Positions 1 through 9,140 of a stretch of 64,000 nucleotides of DNA are shown piece after piece. The notes below the pieces were generated by a model that was given only the letters and a program-made list of their open reading frames with translations, searched no databases and was not told where the DNA came from. The position numbers and the translations under genes are program-made. The DNA comes from Polynucleobacter sp. JS-JIR-II-b4 (GTDB lineage: Bacteria; Pseudomonadota; Gammaproteobacteria; Burkholderiales; Burkholderiaceae): NCBI RefSeq assembly GCF_018687815.1, contig NZ_CP061306.1, forward strand, positions 992,001 to 1,056,000. The letters run 5' to 3'. Numbering within the stretch: the first letter of the stretch is position 1; the number at the start of each line of letters is the position of its first letter.

Positions 1-469
1 GGTGCGCCCAGGCATCATGCTCTATGGCGCATCACCAACAGGGCTGCATGCTGATATCGAGCATGCCAATCTCAGGGCGGTTATGCAACTTCATAGTGAA
101 ATTATTGATATTCAAGAACTTCAAAAAGGGGATCGCATTGGTTACGGCGGTCGTTATGAGGCACCTAATGCCATGCGTATCGGCATTGTGGCTTGTGGCT
201 ATGCAGATGGGTATCCACGTCATGCTAAAGATGGCACGCCGGTTTGGGTTGGCAATGGTGATCATGGGATCATTTGCCCTCTAGTGGGAAGAGTTTCTAT
301 GGACATGCTAGCGATTGATTTAAGCAATGCGCCAAATGCAGGCATCGGTAGCGTAGTTCAACTCTGGGGTGACAAAGTTCCAGTCGATGATGTGGCGCAA
401 ATGAGTGGCACGATTGGTTATGAATTGCTATGTGCTGTAGCGCCTAGGGTTCCTGTAGCCATCAAGTAA
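1..469 (+). CDS. alr: Alanine racemase, C-terminal part (cut by window edge)
   Basis: This is the C-terminal part of a PLP-dependent alanine racemase, which converts L-alanine to D-alanine for peptidoglycan in the cytoplasm. The fragment begins with RPGIMLYG, followed by the DRIGYGGRY segment that carries the catalytic tyrosine (about residue 48 of the fragment). GYADGYPR and GRVSMDM, typical of the C-terminal beta domain, come next. The PLP-binding lysine lies upstream of the window, so the gene is 5' truncated here. The GTG at position 2 is an internal valine codon, not a start. A strong hairpin with T-runs on both sides follows the stop. The identification is firm; alr versus its paralogue dadX cannot be settled from this fragment. 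Confidence 0.93.
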   Translation, partial: VRPGIMLYGASPTGLHADIEHANLRAVMQLHSEIIDIQELQKGDRIGYGGRYEAPNAMRIGIVACGYADGYPRHAKDGTPVWVGNGDHGIICPLVGRVSMDMLAIDLSNAPNAGIGSVVQLWGDKVPVDDVAQMSGTIGYELLCAVAPRVPVAIK

Positions 470-494
470 GCTAGTCACTTTCAAATCAATAAAT

Positions 495-523
495 AAAAAA
501 TCCTCCAGGGTGGAGGATTTTTT
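495..523. terminator. Bidirectional intrinsic terminator between alr and bamD
   Basis: An A6 run, the stem ATCCTCCA / TGGAGGAT with a short GG loop, and a T6 run form a Rho-independent terminator that works in both directions. It sits exactly between the convergent alr and bamD genes. Confidence 0.85.
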
Positions 524-539
524 ATGAGATCTGATCAGT

Positions 540-1454
540 TTATTTATTCCAGAACTGCCACCATCTGCGCTCTTTTTGAACGCGTTGACCGGTGATCATC
601 ATTTGACTGTCTGGAAAGTTTAATTTGAAGACGCGCGCAGAATCATTGCTGAGTTCAACCATGCCAAGCTTCTCATAAGACTTGGTGAGAATGTAGAGCG
701 CTTCTTCAACGGCAGGTGCGCGATCATAATCACGAATGACTAGTTGTGCGCGATTGGCTGCGGCAAGATAGGCGCCTCGCTGATAGTAAAAGCGCGCAAC
801 GATAACATCCGCCTCAGCAAGAGAGTTCACGATATAGCGCATGCGATCTAAAGCATCTGGTGCGTACTTACTGTCAGGGAATCGTTCAACCACTACTTTG
901 AACGATTCAAATGCTTCTTTGGCAGCCTTGGGGTCACGCTCGCTGAGGTCCTGGCCGGTGAACTTACCAAGCCATCCCAAATCATCATTGAAAGTAATGA
1001 GACCTTTTAAGTAGTAGGCGTAATCTAGGCTCGGACTACCTTGATGTAACTTAATAAAACGATCAATCGCAACCAGTGCTTGAGTTTGCTCTTGCGCCTT
1101 CCAATAACAATACGCAGCATTAATTTGTGCTTGTTGTGAATAGGGTCCGAAAGGAAAGCGCGCCTCTAATTTTTCAAAGTACTTGCCACACTTAGCAAAG
1201 TCAGCATCATTGAGTTTGTCAGTAGCCTCAGAGTAGAGTTTTGCTTCCGACCAAATATCGGTGTCATCTTTGCTGCCATCGCTACCAGCACATCCACCCA
1301 AAAGCATTAATGCGAACATAAAAGCTAAAAGCAGGGCAAAAGGAGTGCCGCTTAAATGGAAGCTCTTTTTTTGTGGGGAAGAATTCCCGGTAAGCCTTAA
1401 ACTGGCGTCTGATATTACGTCGGACATAACTGAAAGGCTCTCTAAGCGTGGCAT
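540..1454 (-). CDS. bamD: Outer membrane assembly lipoprotein BamD
   Basis: BamD (ComL/YfiO) is the essential lipoprotein of the BAM complex that inserts beta-barrel proteins into the outer membrane. A hydrophobic segment ends in the lipobox LLGGC, with the lipidated Cys about 55 residues from this start. TPR-like repeats follow, with the family-typical FEKLEARFPFGPYS, the FKVVVERFPDSKYA segment and a C-terminal QRVQKERRWW. The start is uncertain. ATG 1454 has an AGGAG about 9 nt upstream but overlaps the divergent rluD by 7 bp. ATG 1427 would leave a 20 bp gap but has a weaker ribosome site. Either start gives an unusually long stretch before the lipobox. Function is clear from the domain pattern and length. 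Confidence 0.92.
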   Translation of the reverse strand: MPRLESLSVMSDVISDASLRLTGNSSPQKKSFHLSGTPFALLLAFMFALMLLGGCAGSDGSKDDTDIWSEAKLYSEATDKLNDADFAKCGKYFEKLEARFPFGPYSQQAQINAAYCYWKAQEQTQALVAIDRFIKLHQGSPSLDYAYYLKGLITFNDDLGWLGKFTGQDLSERDPKAAKEAFESFKVVVERFPDSKYAPDALDRMRYIVNSLAEADVIVARFYYQRGAYLAAANRAQLVIRDYDRAPAVEEALYILTKSYEKLGMVELSNDSARVFKLNFPDSQMMITGQRVQKERRWWQFWNK

Positions 1455-2485
1455 TGCCGCAAACTCCTGAATCGAATCCCATTGATTATATCGATGATGA
1501 GGATTTCATCTCCCTAGATATCCCTTTGGAGATGGCTGGCGAGCGCTTGGACAAGGTGCTAGCAGGGTCTTTGCCTGATTATTCACGTAATCGCCTTAAA
1601 GCTTGGGTTGAGGCTGGGGCCGTAATGGTGGACGGAAAGGTTACTAAAGCCCGCTATTTGCTCCATGGCGGCGAGAGTATCAAGGTATTTCCACAGGAAA
1701 TGCCTGAGCAATTTGCCTTCAGCCCTGAAAATATTCCCCTAGATGTGGTTTATGAGGATGAGGCCATCATTGTGGTCAATAAACCTCCAGGTCTAGTGGT
1801 TCACCCAGCGGCTGGAAATTGGTCTGGAACCCTGTTAAATGGTCTTTTATTTCATTATCCTGAGCTCAAGTCACTCCCCAGGGCGGGAATTGTTCATCGC
1901 CTGGACAAGGACACTTCAGGCCTGATGGTTGTAGCCAGAACTTCCCAAGCCCAAACCTCCTTGGTACGTCAACTTCAGGAAAGAACGGTAGGGCGACGCT
2001 ATTTAGCTTGGGTATGGGGTGAGGCCCCAAGTCAAGGCAAAGTCCTGGCTTCTGTTGGTCGTGATCAGCGCGATCGCCTCAAGATGGCTGCAGGTAGTCC
2101 ACAAGGGAAACCGGCAGCTACTTTATTTCGACGCTTGGCTAAGGGTCTAGTGGGAGAGTCTGCCGTTGCACTGTTGGAGTGCCGCCTAGAAACCGGGCGC
2201 ACGCATCAAATTCGCGTACATCTAGAATCGCTCGGCTTTCCTTTGGTGGGCGACCCGGTCTATCGTAAGAAGGCCCCGGGTGCAGCTAAAAATCTTTTAT
2301 TTAATCGCCAGGCATTGCATGCCTTTGCACTAAGTCTTCAACACCCAGTAAGAAATGAATCAATGACTTGGTTCCGCTTGCCACCACAAGATTTATTGGA
2401 TTTATTGCCTCAGCTGGGAATGAATGATGATGTTCTTCCTAAAGAGTCTGTTGTGTTGGCCTCTATAGAGAATGAATCGCGCTGA
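1448..2485 (+). CDS. rluD: 23S rRNA pseudouridine synthase RluD
   Basis: RluD makes pseudouridines in helix 69 of 23S rRNA (1911/1915/1917 in E. coli). An N-terminal S4-like RNA-binding domain (GERLDKVLAG, then SRNRLKAWVEAGAVMVDGK) precedes the RluA-type catalytic domain. HRLDKDTSG carries the catalytic aspartate at about residue 153. The RTHQIRVH and FPLVGDPVY motifs follow. The start is a GTG with GAAAGG about 9 nt upstream. The stop overlaps the next start by one base (TGATG), so pgeF is probably translationally coupled. The pairing of bamD, divergent rluD and pgeF is common in proteobacteria. RluC is the main alternative, but the context and pgeF neighbour favour RluD. Confidence 0.92.
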   Translation: MALPQTPESNPIDYIDDEDFISLDIPLEMAGERLDKVLAGSLPDYSRNRLKAWVEAGAVMVDGKVTKARYLLHGGESIKVFPQEMPEQFAFSPENIPLDVVYEDEAIIVVNKPPGLVVHPAAGNWSGTLLNGLLFHYPELKSLPRAGIVHRLDKDTSGLMVVARTSQAQTSLVRQLQERTVGRRYLAWVWGEAPSQGKVLASVGRDQRDRLKMAAGSPQGKPAATLFRRLAKGLVGESAVALLECRLETGRTHQIRVHLESLGFPLVGDPVYRKKAPGAAKNLLFNRQALHAFALSLQHPVRNESMTWFRLPPQDLLDLLPQLGMNDDVLPKESVVLASIENESR

Positions 2486-3246
2486 TGAGTTTGGTAGAGC
2501 CCCAGTGGCCCGCCCCAAAGTCGGTGCGCACATTAGTAAGCACTAGGTCGGGTGGTGTAAGTCAAGCCCCGTATGATTCCTTAAACCTGGGTGATCACGT
2601 AGGGGACCGTATTGAAGATGTTTTAGCCAATAGGGCCATTTTTATCAAAGAGATGCCAGGCGAGCCTATCTGGTTAAAGCAGACTCACCAAACAATAGTC
2701 AGCACCCCGCAAAGTCGAGACTTAAGTCATGGAATGCCAATTGAGGCTGATGCTTCGGTCACCAATACTCCGCAAGAGGTCTTAGTCATCATGACGGCAG
2801 ATTGTCTGCCTGTTTTATTTACCAACTCCAATGGCACTGCAGTTGGTGCTGCGCATGCTGGCTGGAGAGGGCTTTGCTCAGGCATTCTGGAAAACACGAT
2901 TGCTGAGTTGCTCAAAATTGCTGGCGGCTCCACTGCGGCAGATTTAATGGCGTGGCTAGGACCAGCTATAGGACCTGAATCATTTGAGGTTGGTGAGGAT
3001 GTTGTGAAATCCTTTCAAGAGTCCGGCTACGCTGTGCCAATAAAGGCATTTAGAGAAATACCTAACCAGAGTGGAAAGTACCTTGCAGATATTTATCTAT
3101 TAGCAAAGGCACGTTTAGAGGCTTGTGGCGTAAAAATGATTTTTGGCGGTGAATACTGCACCGTTCGAGATCGGCAGCAGTTTTTTTCTTATCGTCGGGA
3201 TGGTGAGACCGGAAGATTTGCCTCAGCTATCTGGATTGAAAAATAG
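2485..3246 (+). CDS. pgeF: Purine nucleoside phosphorylase / laccase-domain protein (YfiH, PgeF)
   Basis: The 253-residue protein is a YfiH/PgeF (multicopper-oxidase-like fold, PF02578) protein. The family includes purine nucleoside phosphorylases and an editing enzyme that removes wrongly incorporated serine from peptidoglycan precursors. Visible motifs are the N-terminal STRSGGVSQAPYDSLNLG, TADCLPVLF, HAGWRGL and GPAIGPESFEVG. The conserved zinc ligands are the Cys of TADC, the His of HAGW and the Cys of the later EYCT segment. It overlaps rluD by one base and is probably cotranscribed with it. Which of the reported activities applies here is not visible from sequence. Confidence 0.9.
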   Translation: MSLVEPQWPAPKSVRTLVSTRSGGVSQAPYDSLNLGDHVGDRIEDVLANRAIFIKEMPGEPIWLKQTHQTIVSTPQSRDLSHGMPIEADASVTNTPQEVLVIMTADCLPVLFTNSNGTAVGAAHAGWRGLCSGILENTIAELLKIAGGSTAADLMAWLGPAIGPESFEVGEDVVKSFQESGYAVPIKAFREIPNQSGKYLADIYLLAKARLEACGVKMIFGGEYCTVRDRQQFFSYRRDGETGRFASAIWIEK

Positions 3247-3264
3247 CTTGTGCCCAAAAGCATG

Positions 3265-3282
3265 CGGGTTAGTACTAGCCCG
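3265..3282. repeat. 18-bp near-perfect palindrome upstream of phaC
   Basis: CGGG-T-TAGTACTA-G-CCCG is symmetric except for one T/G pair. It lies between the pgeF stop and phaC. No T-run follows, so it does not look like an ordinary intrinsic terminator; an operator or an RNA hairpin is possible. The role is unknown. Confidence 0.45.
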
Positions 3283-3362
3283 TGCACCAAGCTAGGGTTA
3301 TTGCGTATAACTCTATAGTGCTTAAGGGCGGAGAATGTCTCTAATTAATTGAAGAGACCACT

Positions 3363-4997
3363 ATGTTTGCAGGCATGAATACCGGTGCAACACCATCTTT
3401 GGCGCCGCATCATATGGCGCTCATTCCACCAGAGCGTTTATCTGAAATCCAAAAAGAATATTTCACTGAATTAGCGCACATTGCAACCAATCCTGAAGCG
3501 ATTGAAGTAAAGGACCGTCGATTTGCTGGTAAGGCTTGGCACTCCTCGTGGAGCAAAGTGATTGCAGCTACTTATTTACTCAATTCCAAGCATCTCATGG
3601 AATTGGCAAAGGCAGTTGAGACTGACGAAAAATCAAAACAGAAAATCCTCTTCACTACTGAGCAAATGATTGATGCTCTATCGCCATCAAACTTCATTGC
3701 TACTAATCCAGAAGTATTGGAAAGCATTATTAGCTCCCAAGGACAATCCATTCAAAAAGGGATTGTGAATTTGTTGGGAGATATGAAAAAAGGTAAGGTC
3801 TCTCAAACAGATGAATCTGCTTTTGAAGTGGGCAAAAATATTGCCACTACAGAAGGTCATGTGGTCTTTCGTAATGAATTATTCGAGTTAATTCAATACA
3901 CACCATTAACAGAACAAGTATTTGAACGCCCTTATTTAATGGTGCCACCATGCATCAATAAGTATTACATTCTCGATTTACAGCCTGACAACTCTGTAGT
4001 GCGCCATATGGTGAGCCAAGGTCATACCGTGTTCTTGGTCTCCTGGAAGAACCCAGATGCTTCCATGGCTCAAGTGAGTTGGGACGATTACGTAGGCAAG
4101 GGCGTTATCAAAGCAATTGAAGTCGTAAAAGAAATCGGTGATACCAAGCAAATTAATATCTTGGGATTCTGCGTTGGTGGGACCTTAACAAGCTCTGCAT
4201 TAGCCGTGCTGGCAGCCCGCGACGAGCACCCAGCAGCAAGCTTGACGCTCCTAACCACCTTATTGGATTTCACAGATACCGGAATTCTCGATGTCTTTAT
4301 CGATGAAGGTATGGTGGAGATGCGCGAGAACTCTATTGGCGGTAAAGGCGGTAAGTACGGCATGATGTCTGGCCTTGATTTGGGCAACACCTTTTCATTC
4401 TTGCGACCCAATGATTTGGTATGGAACTACGTAGTGGAGAACTATCTCAAAGGCAACTCACCACCCCCATTTGATTTACTGTATTGGAACGGCGACTCCA
4501 CCAATCTTCCTGGTGCAATGTACTGCTGGTATCTGCGCCACACTTATTTGCAAAATGATTTAGTCAAGCCTGGCAAAGTAAAAATTTGCGGTGAAAAAGT
4601 AGATCTCGGAAAAATCAATTGCCCCGCCTATATTTATGCATCGCAAGAAGATCATATTGTTCCGTGGCAATCTGCTTATGAATCAACCCATCTGCTCAAG
4701 GGTAAAAATCACTTCGTATTAGGTGCGTCTGGACATATTGCCGGGGTGATTAATCCTCCGGCAAAAAATAAGCGCTATTACTTTGAAAATAACAAGATTG
4801 CTCCTACAGCTCAGGAATGGCTAGAAGGCGCACAACAAATCTCAGGAAGTTGGTGGCCTGATTACACCAAATGGCTTGAGCAATTTGGTGGCGAAAAGAA
4901 ACCAGCAAGTACTACTTTTGGAAGTACTAAATACAAAAAAATGGAAGCAGCACCTGGTGTGTATGTAAAAGAAAAAGCAGCACCGGAACTCAACTAA
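3363..4997 (+). CDS. phaC: Class I poly(3-hydroxyalkanoate) synthase PhaC
   Basis: PhaC polymerises 3-hydroxybutyryl-CoA into PHB at the surface of storage granules. The 544-residue length and single-subunit layout fit class I synthases. An N-terminal PhaC_N region (from about residue 60) precedes the alpha/beta hydrolase core. The lipase-like box GFCVGG holds the nucleophile Cys270. Asp430 in SQEDH and His458 in SGH complete the catalytic triad. A weak ribosome site (GAAGAG) precedes the ATG. phaB follows after 32 bp, so the two are probably cotranscribed. All key residues are present, so the enzyme should be active. Confidence 0.96.
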   Translation: MFAGMNTGATPSLAPHHMALIPPERLSEIQKEYFTELAHIATNPEAIEVKDRRFAGKAWHSSWSKVIAATYLLNSKHLMELAKAVETDEKSKQKILFTTEQMIDALSPSNFIATNPEVLESIISSQGQSIQKGIVNLLGDMKKGKVSQTDESAFEVGKNIATTEGHVVFRNELFELIQYTPLTEQVFERPYLMVPPCINKYYILDLQPDNSVVRHMVSQGHTVFLVSWKNPDASMAQVSWDDYVGKGVIKAIEVVKEIGDTKQINILGFCVGGTLTSSALAVLAARDEHPAASLTLLTTLLDFTDTGILDVFIDEGMVEMRENSIGGKGGKYGMMSGLDLGNTFSFLRPNDLVWNYVVENYLKGNSPPPFDLLYWNGDSTNLPGAMYCWYLRHTYLQNDLVKPGKVKICGEKVDLGKINCPAYIYASQEDHIVPWQSAYESTHLLKGKNHFVLGASGHIAGVINPPAKNKRYYFENNKIAPTAQEWLEGAQQISGSWWPDYTKWLEQFGGEKKPASTTFGSTKYKKMEAAPGVYVKEKAAPELN

Positions 4998-5029
4998 TAA
5001 TTAACGAAGGTTTTAAAAAGGGGAAAGTA

Positions 5030-5770
5030 ATGTCTCAAAAAGTCGCATATGTAACTGGTGGTATGGGTGGTATTGGTACCGCTATCTGTCAACGTCTGGC
5101 TAAAGATGGCTTTAAAGTGATTGCAGGCTGCGGTCCAAATTCTCCGCGTAAAGATCGCTGGATTGGTGAGCAAAAAGCCTTGGGTTATGACTTTATCGCT
5201 TCTGAGGGTAATGTTTCCGATTGGGATAGTACTGTTGCAGCCTTTGAAAAGGTTAAGGCTGAAGTGGGTCGCGTAGACGTATTGGTAAATAACGCCGGCA
5301 TTACCCGTGACAGCGTTTTCCGCAAAATGACCCCAGACGCATGGAAAGCCGTGATTGACACTAATCTGAACTCCTTGTTTAACGTTACCAAACAAGTGAT
5401 TGATGGCATGGTTGAAAACAACTGGGGCCGGATTATTAATATTTCTTCTGTAAACGGTCAAAAAGGTCAGTTTGGCCAGGCGAACTATTCGACTGCAAAG
5501 GCAGGTCTGCACGGCTTTACTATGGCTCTAGCTCAAGAGGTTGCCACTAAGGGCGTTACTGTAAATACAGTATCCCCTGGTTATATCGGTACTGATATGG
5601 TTAAAGCCATCCGCGAAGACGTCCTGGAAAAGATTGTTTCTGGCATTCCAGTCAAGCGCTTGGGCACTCCGGAAGAGATTGCCTCTATCTGCTGCTGGAT
5701 CGCTTCTGACGATGGTGGCTATGCTACAGGTGCAGACTTCTCCTTAAACGGGGGTATCCACACTGGTTAA
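5030..5770 (+). CDS. phaB: Acetoacetyl-CoA reductase PhaB
   Basis: PhaB is the NADPH-dependent short-chain dehydrogenase that reduces acetoacetyl-CoA to (R)-3-hydroxybutyryl-CoA, the substrate of PhaC. The N-terminal cofactor motif is GGMGGIG. NNAGITRD follows, and the catalytic YxxxK is Tyr153/Lys157 in YSTAKAG with the conserved serine in NISSVNG. The end reads ASDDGGYATGADFSLNGG, typical of PhaB. The 246-residue length is standard. A purine-rich site (AAAGGGGAAAG) lies just before the ATG. It differs from FabG paralogues in the start of the protein and in its position directly after phaC. Confidence 0.95.
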   Translation: MSQKVAYVTGGMGGIGTAICQRLAKDGFKVIAGCGPNSPRKDRWIGEQKALGYDFIASEGNVSDWDSTVAAFEKVKAEVGRVDVLVNNAGITRDSVFRKMTPDAWKAVIDTNLNSLFNVTKQVIDGMVENNWGRIINISSVNGQKGQFGQANYSTAKAGLHGFTMALAQEVATKGVTVNTVSPGYIGTDMVKAIREDVLEKIVSGIPVKRLGTPEEIASICCWIASDDGGYATGADFSLNGGIHTG

Positions 5771-5771
5771 T

Positions 5772-5882
5772 ATTGCATTGCAACAATTAATTCAGTATTT
5801 GCAGTATGTGCAGTACGCAACACAGCGTATTTACCTTTTGGTCAACTTAAGGCTAAACTACGCTGATGTTGCGATGCAGTAA
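5772..5882 (+). promoter_or_regulatory. Cluster of TTGC/GCAA boxes before phaR (candidate PhaR operators)
   Basis: Three groups of related elements lie in the phaB-phaR gap. They are a palindrome TTGC-N3-GCAA at 5773-5783, a run with two GCAGTA direct repeats 9 bp apart plus a GCAA at 5799-5820, and TTGCGATGCAG at 5869-5879. PhaR proteins of related bacteria are known to bind TGC/GCA-rich sites near phaP and phaR. Autoregulation by PhaR is therefore an inference. Confidence 0.5.
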
Positions 5883-5898
5883 ATAGTAAGGAAAATAC

Positions 5899-6459
5899 AT
5901 GGTTACCCGCGCTAAACGAGCTGGCGAAGATCGGCTCATCAAGAAGTATCCGAATCGTCGTCTCTACGACACCCAGACAAGTACATATGTCACGCTATCT
6001 GACATCAAAAACTTGGTTATGGCTAATGAAGTATTTAAAGTAGTTGATGCCAAAACTGAAGAAGATTTAACGCGCAATATATTGCTGCAAATTATTCTTG
6101 AGGAAGAGGCTGGTGGCGCACCAGTATTTTCATCACAAATGCTTTCGCAAATCATTCGCTTTTATGGAAACTCCATGCAGGGTTTGATGGGTAACTATCT
6201 TGAGAAGACCATGCAATCATTTGTGGACATTCACAATAAGCTTGGCGATCAAACGAAGGGTCTCGGTGCTGGCAGTACACCAGAGGCATGGTCACAAATG
6301 ATGAATCTCCAAAACCCGCTGATGCAAGGCTTGATGGGTAACTACATGGAGCAAAGTAAAGACCTCTTTATCAAAATGCAAGAACAGGTGCAGGGTTCTC
6401 AAAATATTTTTGGAAACTTTCCATTTACCCCTCAGCCCAATAAAACTGAAAAAGAATAG
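5899..6459 (+). CDS. phaR: PHB accumulation regulator PhaR
   Basis: PhaR is a DNA-binding repressor of PHB granule genes (typically the phasin gene and itself) that also binds PHB. The N-terminal PHB/PHA accumulation regulator domain is obvious: [12 protein letters not shown], then [13 protein letters not shown], at about residues 13-45. The middle and C-terminal part is helical, methionine- and glutamine-rich, with a repeated QGLMGNY element about 45 residues apart, fitting a granule-binding region. AAGGA precedes the ATG at good spacing. rimO starts 2 bp after the stop. No phasin gene is present in this window, so the usual target must be elsewhere. Confidence 0.93.
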   Translation: MVTRAKRAGEDRLIKKYPNRRLYDTQTSTYVTLSDIKNLVMANEVFKVVDAKTEEDLTRNILLQIILEEEAGGAPVFSSQMLSQIIRFYGNSMQGLMGNYLEKTMQSFVDIHNKLGDQTKGLGAGSTPEAWSQMMNLQNPLMQGLMGNYMEQSKDLFIKMQEQVQGSQNIFGNFPFTPQPNKTEKE

Positions 6460-6461
6460 TT

Positions 6462-7820
6462 GTGGCTGGGAAAATTGGATTTGTATCCTTAGGATGCCCT
6501 AAGGCGCTTGTAGACTCTGAACTAATCCTGACGCAATTGAGCGCTGAGGGATATGAGACCGCCAAGGATTACTCTGGCGCCGATCTTGTAGTTGTGAATA
6601 CCTGTGGCTTTATCGACTCCGCCGTAGAAGAGAGTCTTTCGGCTATTGGCGAGGCTCTTGCTGAAAATGGCAAAGTGATTGTGACTGGTTGCTTAGGAGC
6701 CAGAAAAAATCCCGACGGTAGTGATCTTATCTCGAGCATTCACCCAAAAGTCCTCGCCGTTACAGGGCCTCATGCTACCGACGAGGTAATGCAAGCCATT
6801 CATTTGCATCTACCTAAGCCGCATGATCCTTTCACGGATTTAGTTCCCCCAGCAGGCGTAAAGCTCACGCCAAAACACTACGCCTATCTCAAAATTAGTG
6901 AAGGCTGTAACCATCGCTGTACTTTCTGCATCATTCCCAATATGCGTGGTGATTTAGTTTCACGGCCGATTGGTGAAGTGTTGCTTGAAGCTAAAAGATT
7001 GTTTGAGTCTGGTGTAAAAGAGTTGCTAGTTGTCTCACAAGACACAAGTGCGTATGGCGTTGATATTCAATATCGCACTGGCTTTTGGGATGGCAAACCA
7101 GTCAAAACGAAAATGTTTGATTTGGTAAATGCCTTAAATCAAATTGCTCGCGAGCACCAGGCTTGGGTGAGATTGCATTATGTTTATCCCTACCCGCATG
7201 TGGATGATGTGTTGCCTTTGATGGCCGAGTTTTCAGAACATGGTTATGGTGTTCTACCGTACTTGGATATTCCATTGCAGCATTCCCACCCAGATGTCCT
7301 CAAACGCATGAAGCGCCCTGCGAGTGGTGAGAAGAATTTAGAGCGCATCTTAGCGTGGCGCGAAGCTTGTCCTGATTTAGTTATTCGCAGTACCTTTATT
7401 GCAGGCTTCCCTGGAGAAACTGAAGAAGAGTTTGAGCATCTTCTCAATTTCTTGGATGAGGCGCAAATCGATCGTGCCGGCTGTTTTGCCTACTCACCTG
7501 TTGAAGGAGCTACAGCAAACCAATTGGATAACCCAATTCCCTCTGAAGTCAGGGAAGAGCGGCGCGCCAGGTTTATGGCTAAAGCAGAAGATATCTCTAT
7601 CAAGCGACTTGCTAAAAAAATAGGCAAGCGCATGCAGGTCATTATTGATCGGGTAGATGAGTCTGGCGGTATTGGCAGAACCATTGGTGATGCCCCAGAA
7701 ATTGATGGTCTAGTGAGGGTTTTGCCTCCTAGCAAACCCTCTAAGCGCTATCGTGCCGGTGAAATCATCAAGGCTACCGTCATAAGCTCCCAAGGGCATG
7801 ACCTAATAGCCGAAACTTGA
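6462..7820 (+). CDS. rimO: Ribosomal protein uS12 methylthiotransferase RimO
   Basis: RimO is a radical-SAM enzyme that adds a methylthio group to the conserved aspartate of ribosomal protein S12. The N-terminal UPF0004 domain carries three cluster cysteines (Cys12 in SLGCPKA, then VVNTCGF and VTGCLGA). The radical-SAM motif CxxxCxxC is Cys149, Cys153 and Cys156 in [15 protein letters not shown]-like end follows (residues about 385-450). The start is GTG, 2 bp after phaR, with no clear ribosome site, so coupling to phaR is likely. Its position inside the PHB locus has no obvious functional reason. Confidence 0.95.
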   Translation: MAGKIGFVSLGCPKALVDSELILTQLSAEGYETAKDYSGADLVVVNTCGFIDSAVEESLSAIGEALAENGKVIVTGCLGARKNPDGSDLISSIHPKVLAVTGPHATDEVMQAIHLHLPKPHDPFTDLVPPAGVKLTPKHYAYLKISEGCNHRCTFCIIPNMRGDLVSRPIGEVLLEAKRLFESGVKELLVVSQDTSAYGVDIQYRTGFWDGKPVKTKMFDLVNALNQIAREHQAWVRLHYVYPYPHVDDVLPLMAEFSEHGYGVLPYLDIPLQHSHPDVLKRMKRPASGEKNLERILAWREACPDLVIRSTFIAGFPGETEEEFEHLLNFLDEAQIDRAGCFAYSPVEGATANQLDNPIPSEVREERRARFMAKAEDISIKRLAKKIGKRMQVIIDRVDESGGIGRTIGDAPEIDGLVRVLPPSKPSKRYRAGEIIKATVISSQGHDLIAET

Positions 7821-7901
7821 CGAATGCAATAAAACTGATAGTTGGATTACTTATTTAGTACAAAGTCAGCCTATTAATTGGGCTTAGCAAAGGGGATTGA
7901 T

Positions 7902-9086
7902 ATGAGTCGTGATGTCGTTGTCTTAAGTGCAGTTCGTTCCGCAATTGGCACCTTTAATGGCGCTCTCAGTAGTTTTGAGCCTTCCGAGCTCGGCGGTATC
8001 GTGATGAAAGAGGCGGTAGCACGTTCAGGCGTAGATCCTGCTTTGATTAATTACATCACTGTGGGTAACACTATTCCTACAGATAGTCGCTATGGCTATG
8101 TCGCCCGTGTCGCATCGATCCAGGCTGGCCTGCCAATGGAATCAGTGGCAATGGCATTAAATCGTTTGTGTAGCTCTGGCTTGCAAGCAATTGTTACAAC
8201 CGCACAGCAAATTATGTTGGGCGATTGTGACTATGGCATTGGCGGTGGCGTGGAAGTAATGTCCCGCGGCATGTATGGCTCTCCAGCGATGCGCAGTGGT
8301 GCACGCATGGGCGATACCAAAATGATCGACTTGATGGTTGGTATTTTGACCGACCCATTTGGTGTTGGTCATATGGGCGTTACAGCAGAAAATCTCGTTG
8401 AAAAATGGAAGTTAACACGTGATGAGCAAGATGCTCTGGCCGTTGAATCTCATCGTCGTGCAGCCAATGCAATTAAAGAAGGTCGCTTTAAATCTCAGAT
8501 CGTGCCAATCACTATTAAAACTCGTAAGGGTGATGTAGTGTTTGATACCGATGAGCATGTGAAGCCTGAAACTACGATGGAAACGCTTGCCAAAATGAAG
8601 GCAGTGTTCAAAAAAGAGGGTGGTTCCGTAACGGCTGGTAATGCATCAGGCATTAATGATGGTGCCGCATTCTTTGTATTGGCGGATGCTGAAACAGCAA
8701 AGAAAGCTGGTCATAAGCCTATCGCTCGCTTGGTGTCTTATGCAGTTGCTGGTGTTCCAAACCACATCATGGGTGAAGGACCAATTCCTGCAACCAAAAT
8801 TGCGCTTGAACGTGCTGGCTTGAAATTAGATCAAATGGATGTGATCGAATCTAATGAAGCCTTCGCAGCACAAGCATTAGCGGTTACTAAGGGCTTAGGT
8901 TTAGATCCAGCCAAGACTAACGTCAACGGTGGTGCAATCGCTTTGGGTCATCCAATTGGCTGTTCTGGCGCAGCGATTGCTACTAAGGCAATCCATGAGT
9001 TACACCGCGTTCAAGGTAAATATGCTTTGGTAACAATGTGTATTGGTGGTGGTCAAGGTATCGCTACTATTTTTGAGCGTCTATAA
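7902..9086 (+). CDS. phaA: Acetyl-CoA C-acetyltransferase (beta-ketothiolase PhaA)
   Basis: This thiolase condenses two acetyl-CoA into acetoacetyl-CoA, the first step of PHB synthesis. Cys90 in RLCSSG is the acyl-accepting nucleophile. His350 in GHPIGCSG and Cys380 in MCIGGG form the rest of the active site. NEAFAAQ is also present. I start at ATG 7902 because AAAGGGG lies 6 nt upstream and the protein then begins MSRDVVVLSAVRS; an upstream in-frame ATG at 7878 lacks such a site. The length of 394 residues is normal. It is separated from phaC-phaB by phaR and rimO, unlike the classical phaCAB order. A BktB-type specificity cannot be excluded. Confidence 0.92.
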   Translation: MSRDVVVLSAVRSAIGTFNGALSSFEPSELGGIVMKEAVARSGVDPALINYITVGNTIPTDSRYGYVARVASIQAGLPMESVAMALNRLCSSGLQAIVTTAQQIMLGDCDYGIGGGVEVMSRGMYGSPAMRSGARMGDTKMIDLMVGILTDPFGVGHMGVTAENLVEKWKLTRDEQDALAVESHRRAANAIKEGRFKSQIVPITIKTRKGDVVFDTDEHVKPETTMETLAKMKAVFKKEGGSVTAGNASGINDGAAFFVLADAETAKKAGHKPIARLVSYAVAGVPNHIMGEGPIPATKIALERAGLKLDQMDVIESNEAFAAQALAVTKGLGLDPAKTNVNGGAIALGHPIGCSGAAIATKAIHELHRVQGKYALVTMCIGGGQGIATIFERL

Positions 9087-9108
9087 ACATAGACGCATAA
9101 CTATTACC

Positions 9109-9140
9109 CTGATCTCTTGGGTACAAGCCTAAGAGATCAG
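9109..9140. repeat. Inverted repeat at the phaA/serB convergent junction
   Basis: The arms CTGATCTCTT and AAGAGATCAG are perfectly complementary around a 12-nt loop. They overlap the serB stop region. There is no T-run, so it is a possible but unproven terminator for the two converging transcripts. Confidence 0.35.

Noticed and set aside
2..4. GTG at position 2 as start of alr
   Set aside because: The sequence begins inside the RPGIMLYG region of alanine racemase; the lysine domain is missing, so the gene continues upstream.
4994..5512. 172-residue open frame antisense to phaB
   Set aside because: It lies wholly opposite phaB, has no recognisable domain or ribosome site, and phaB is a well supported gene.
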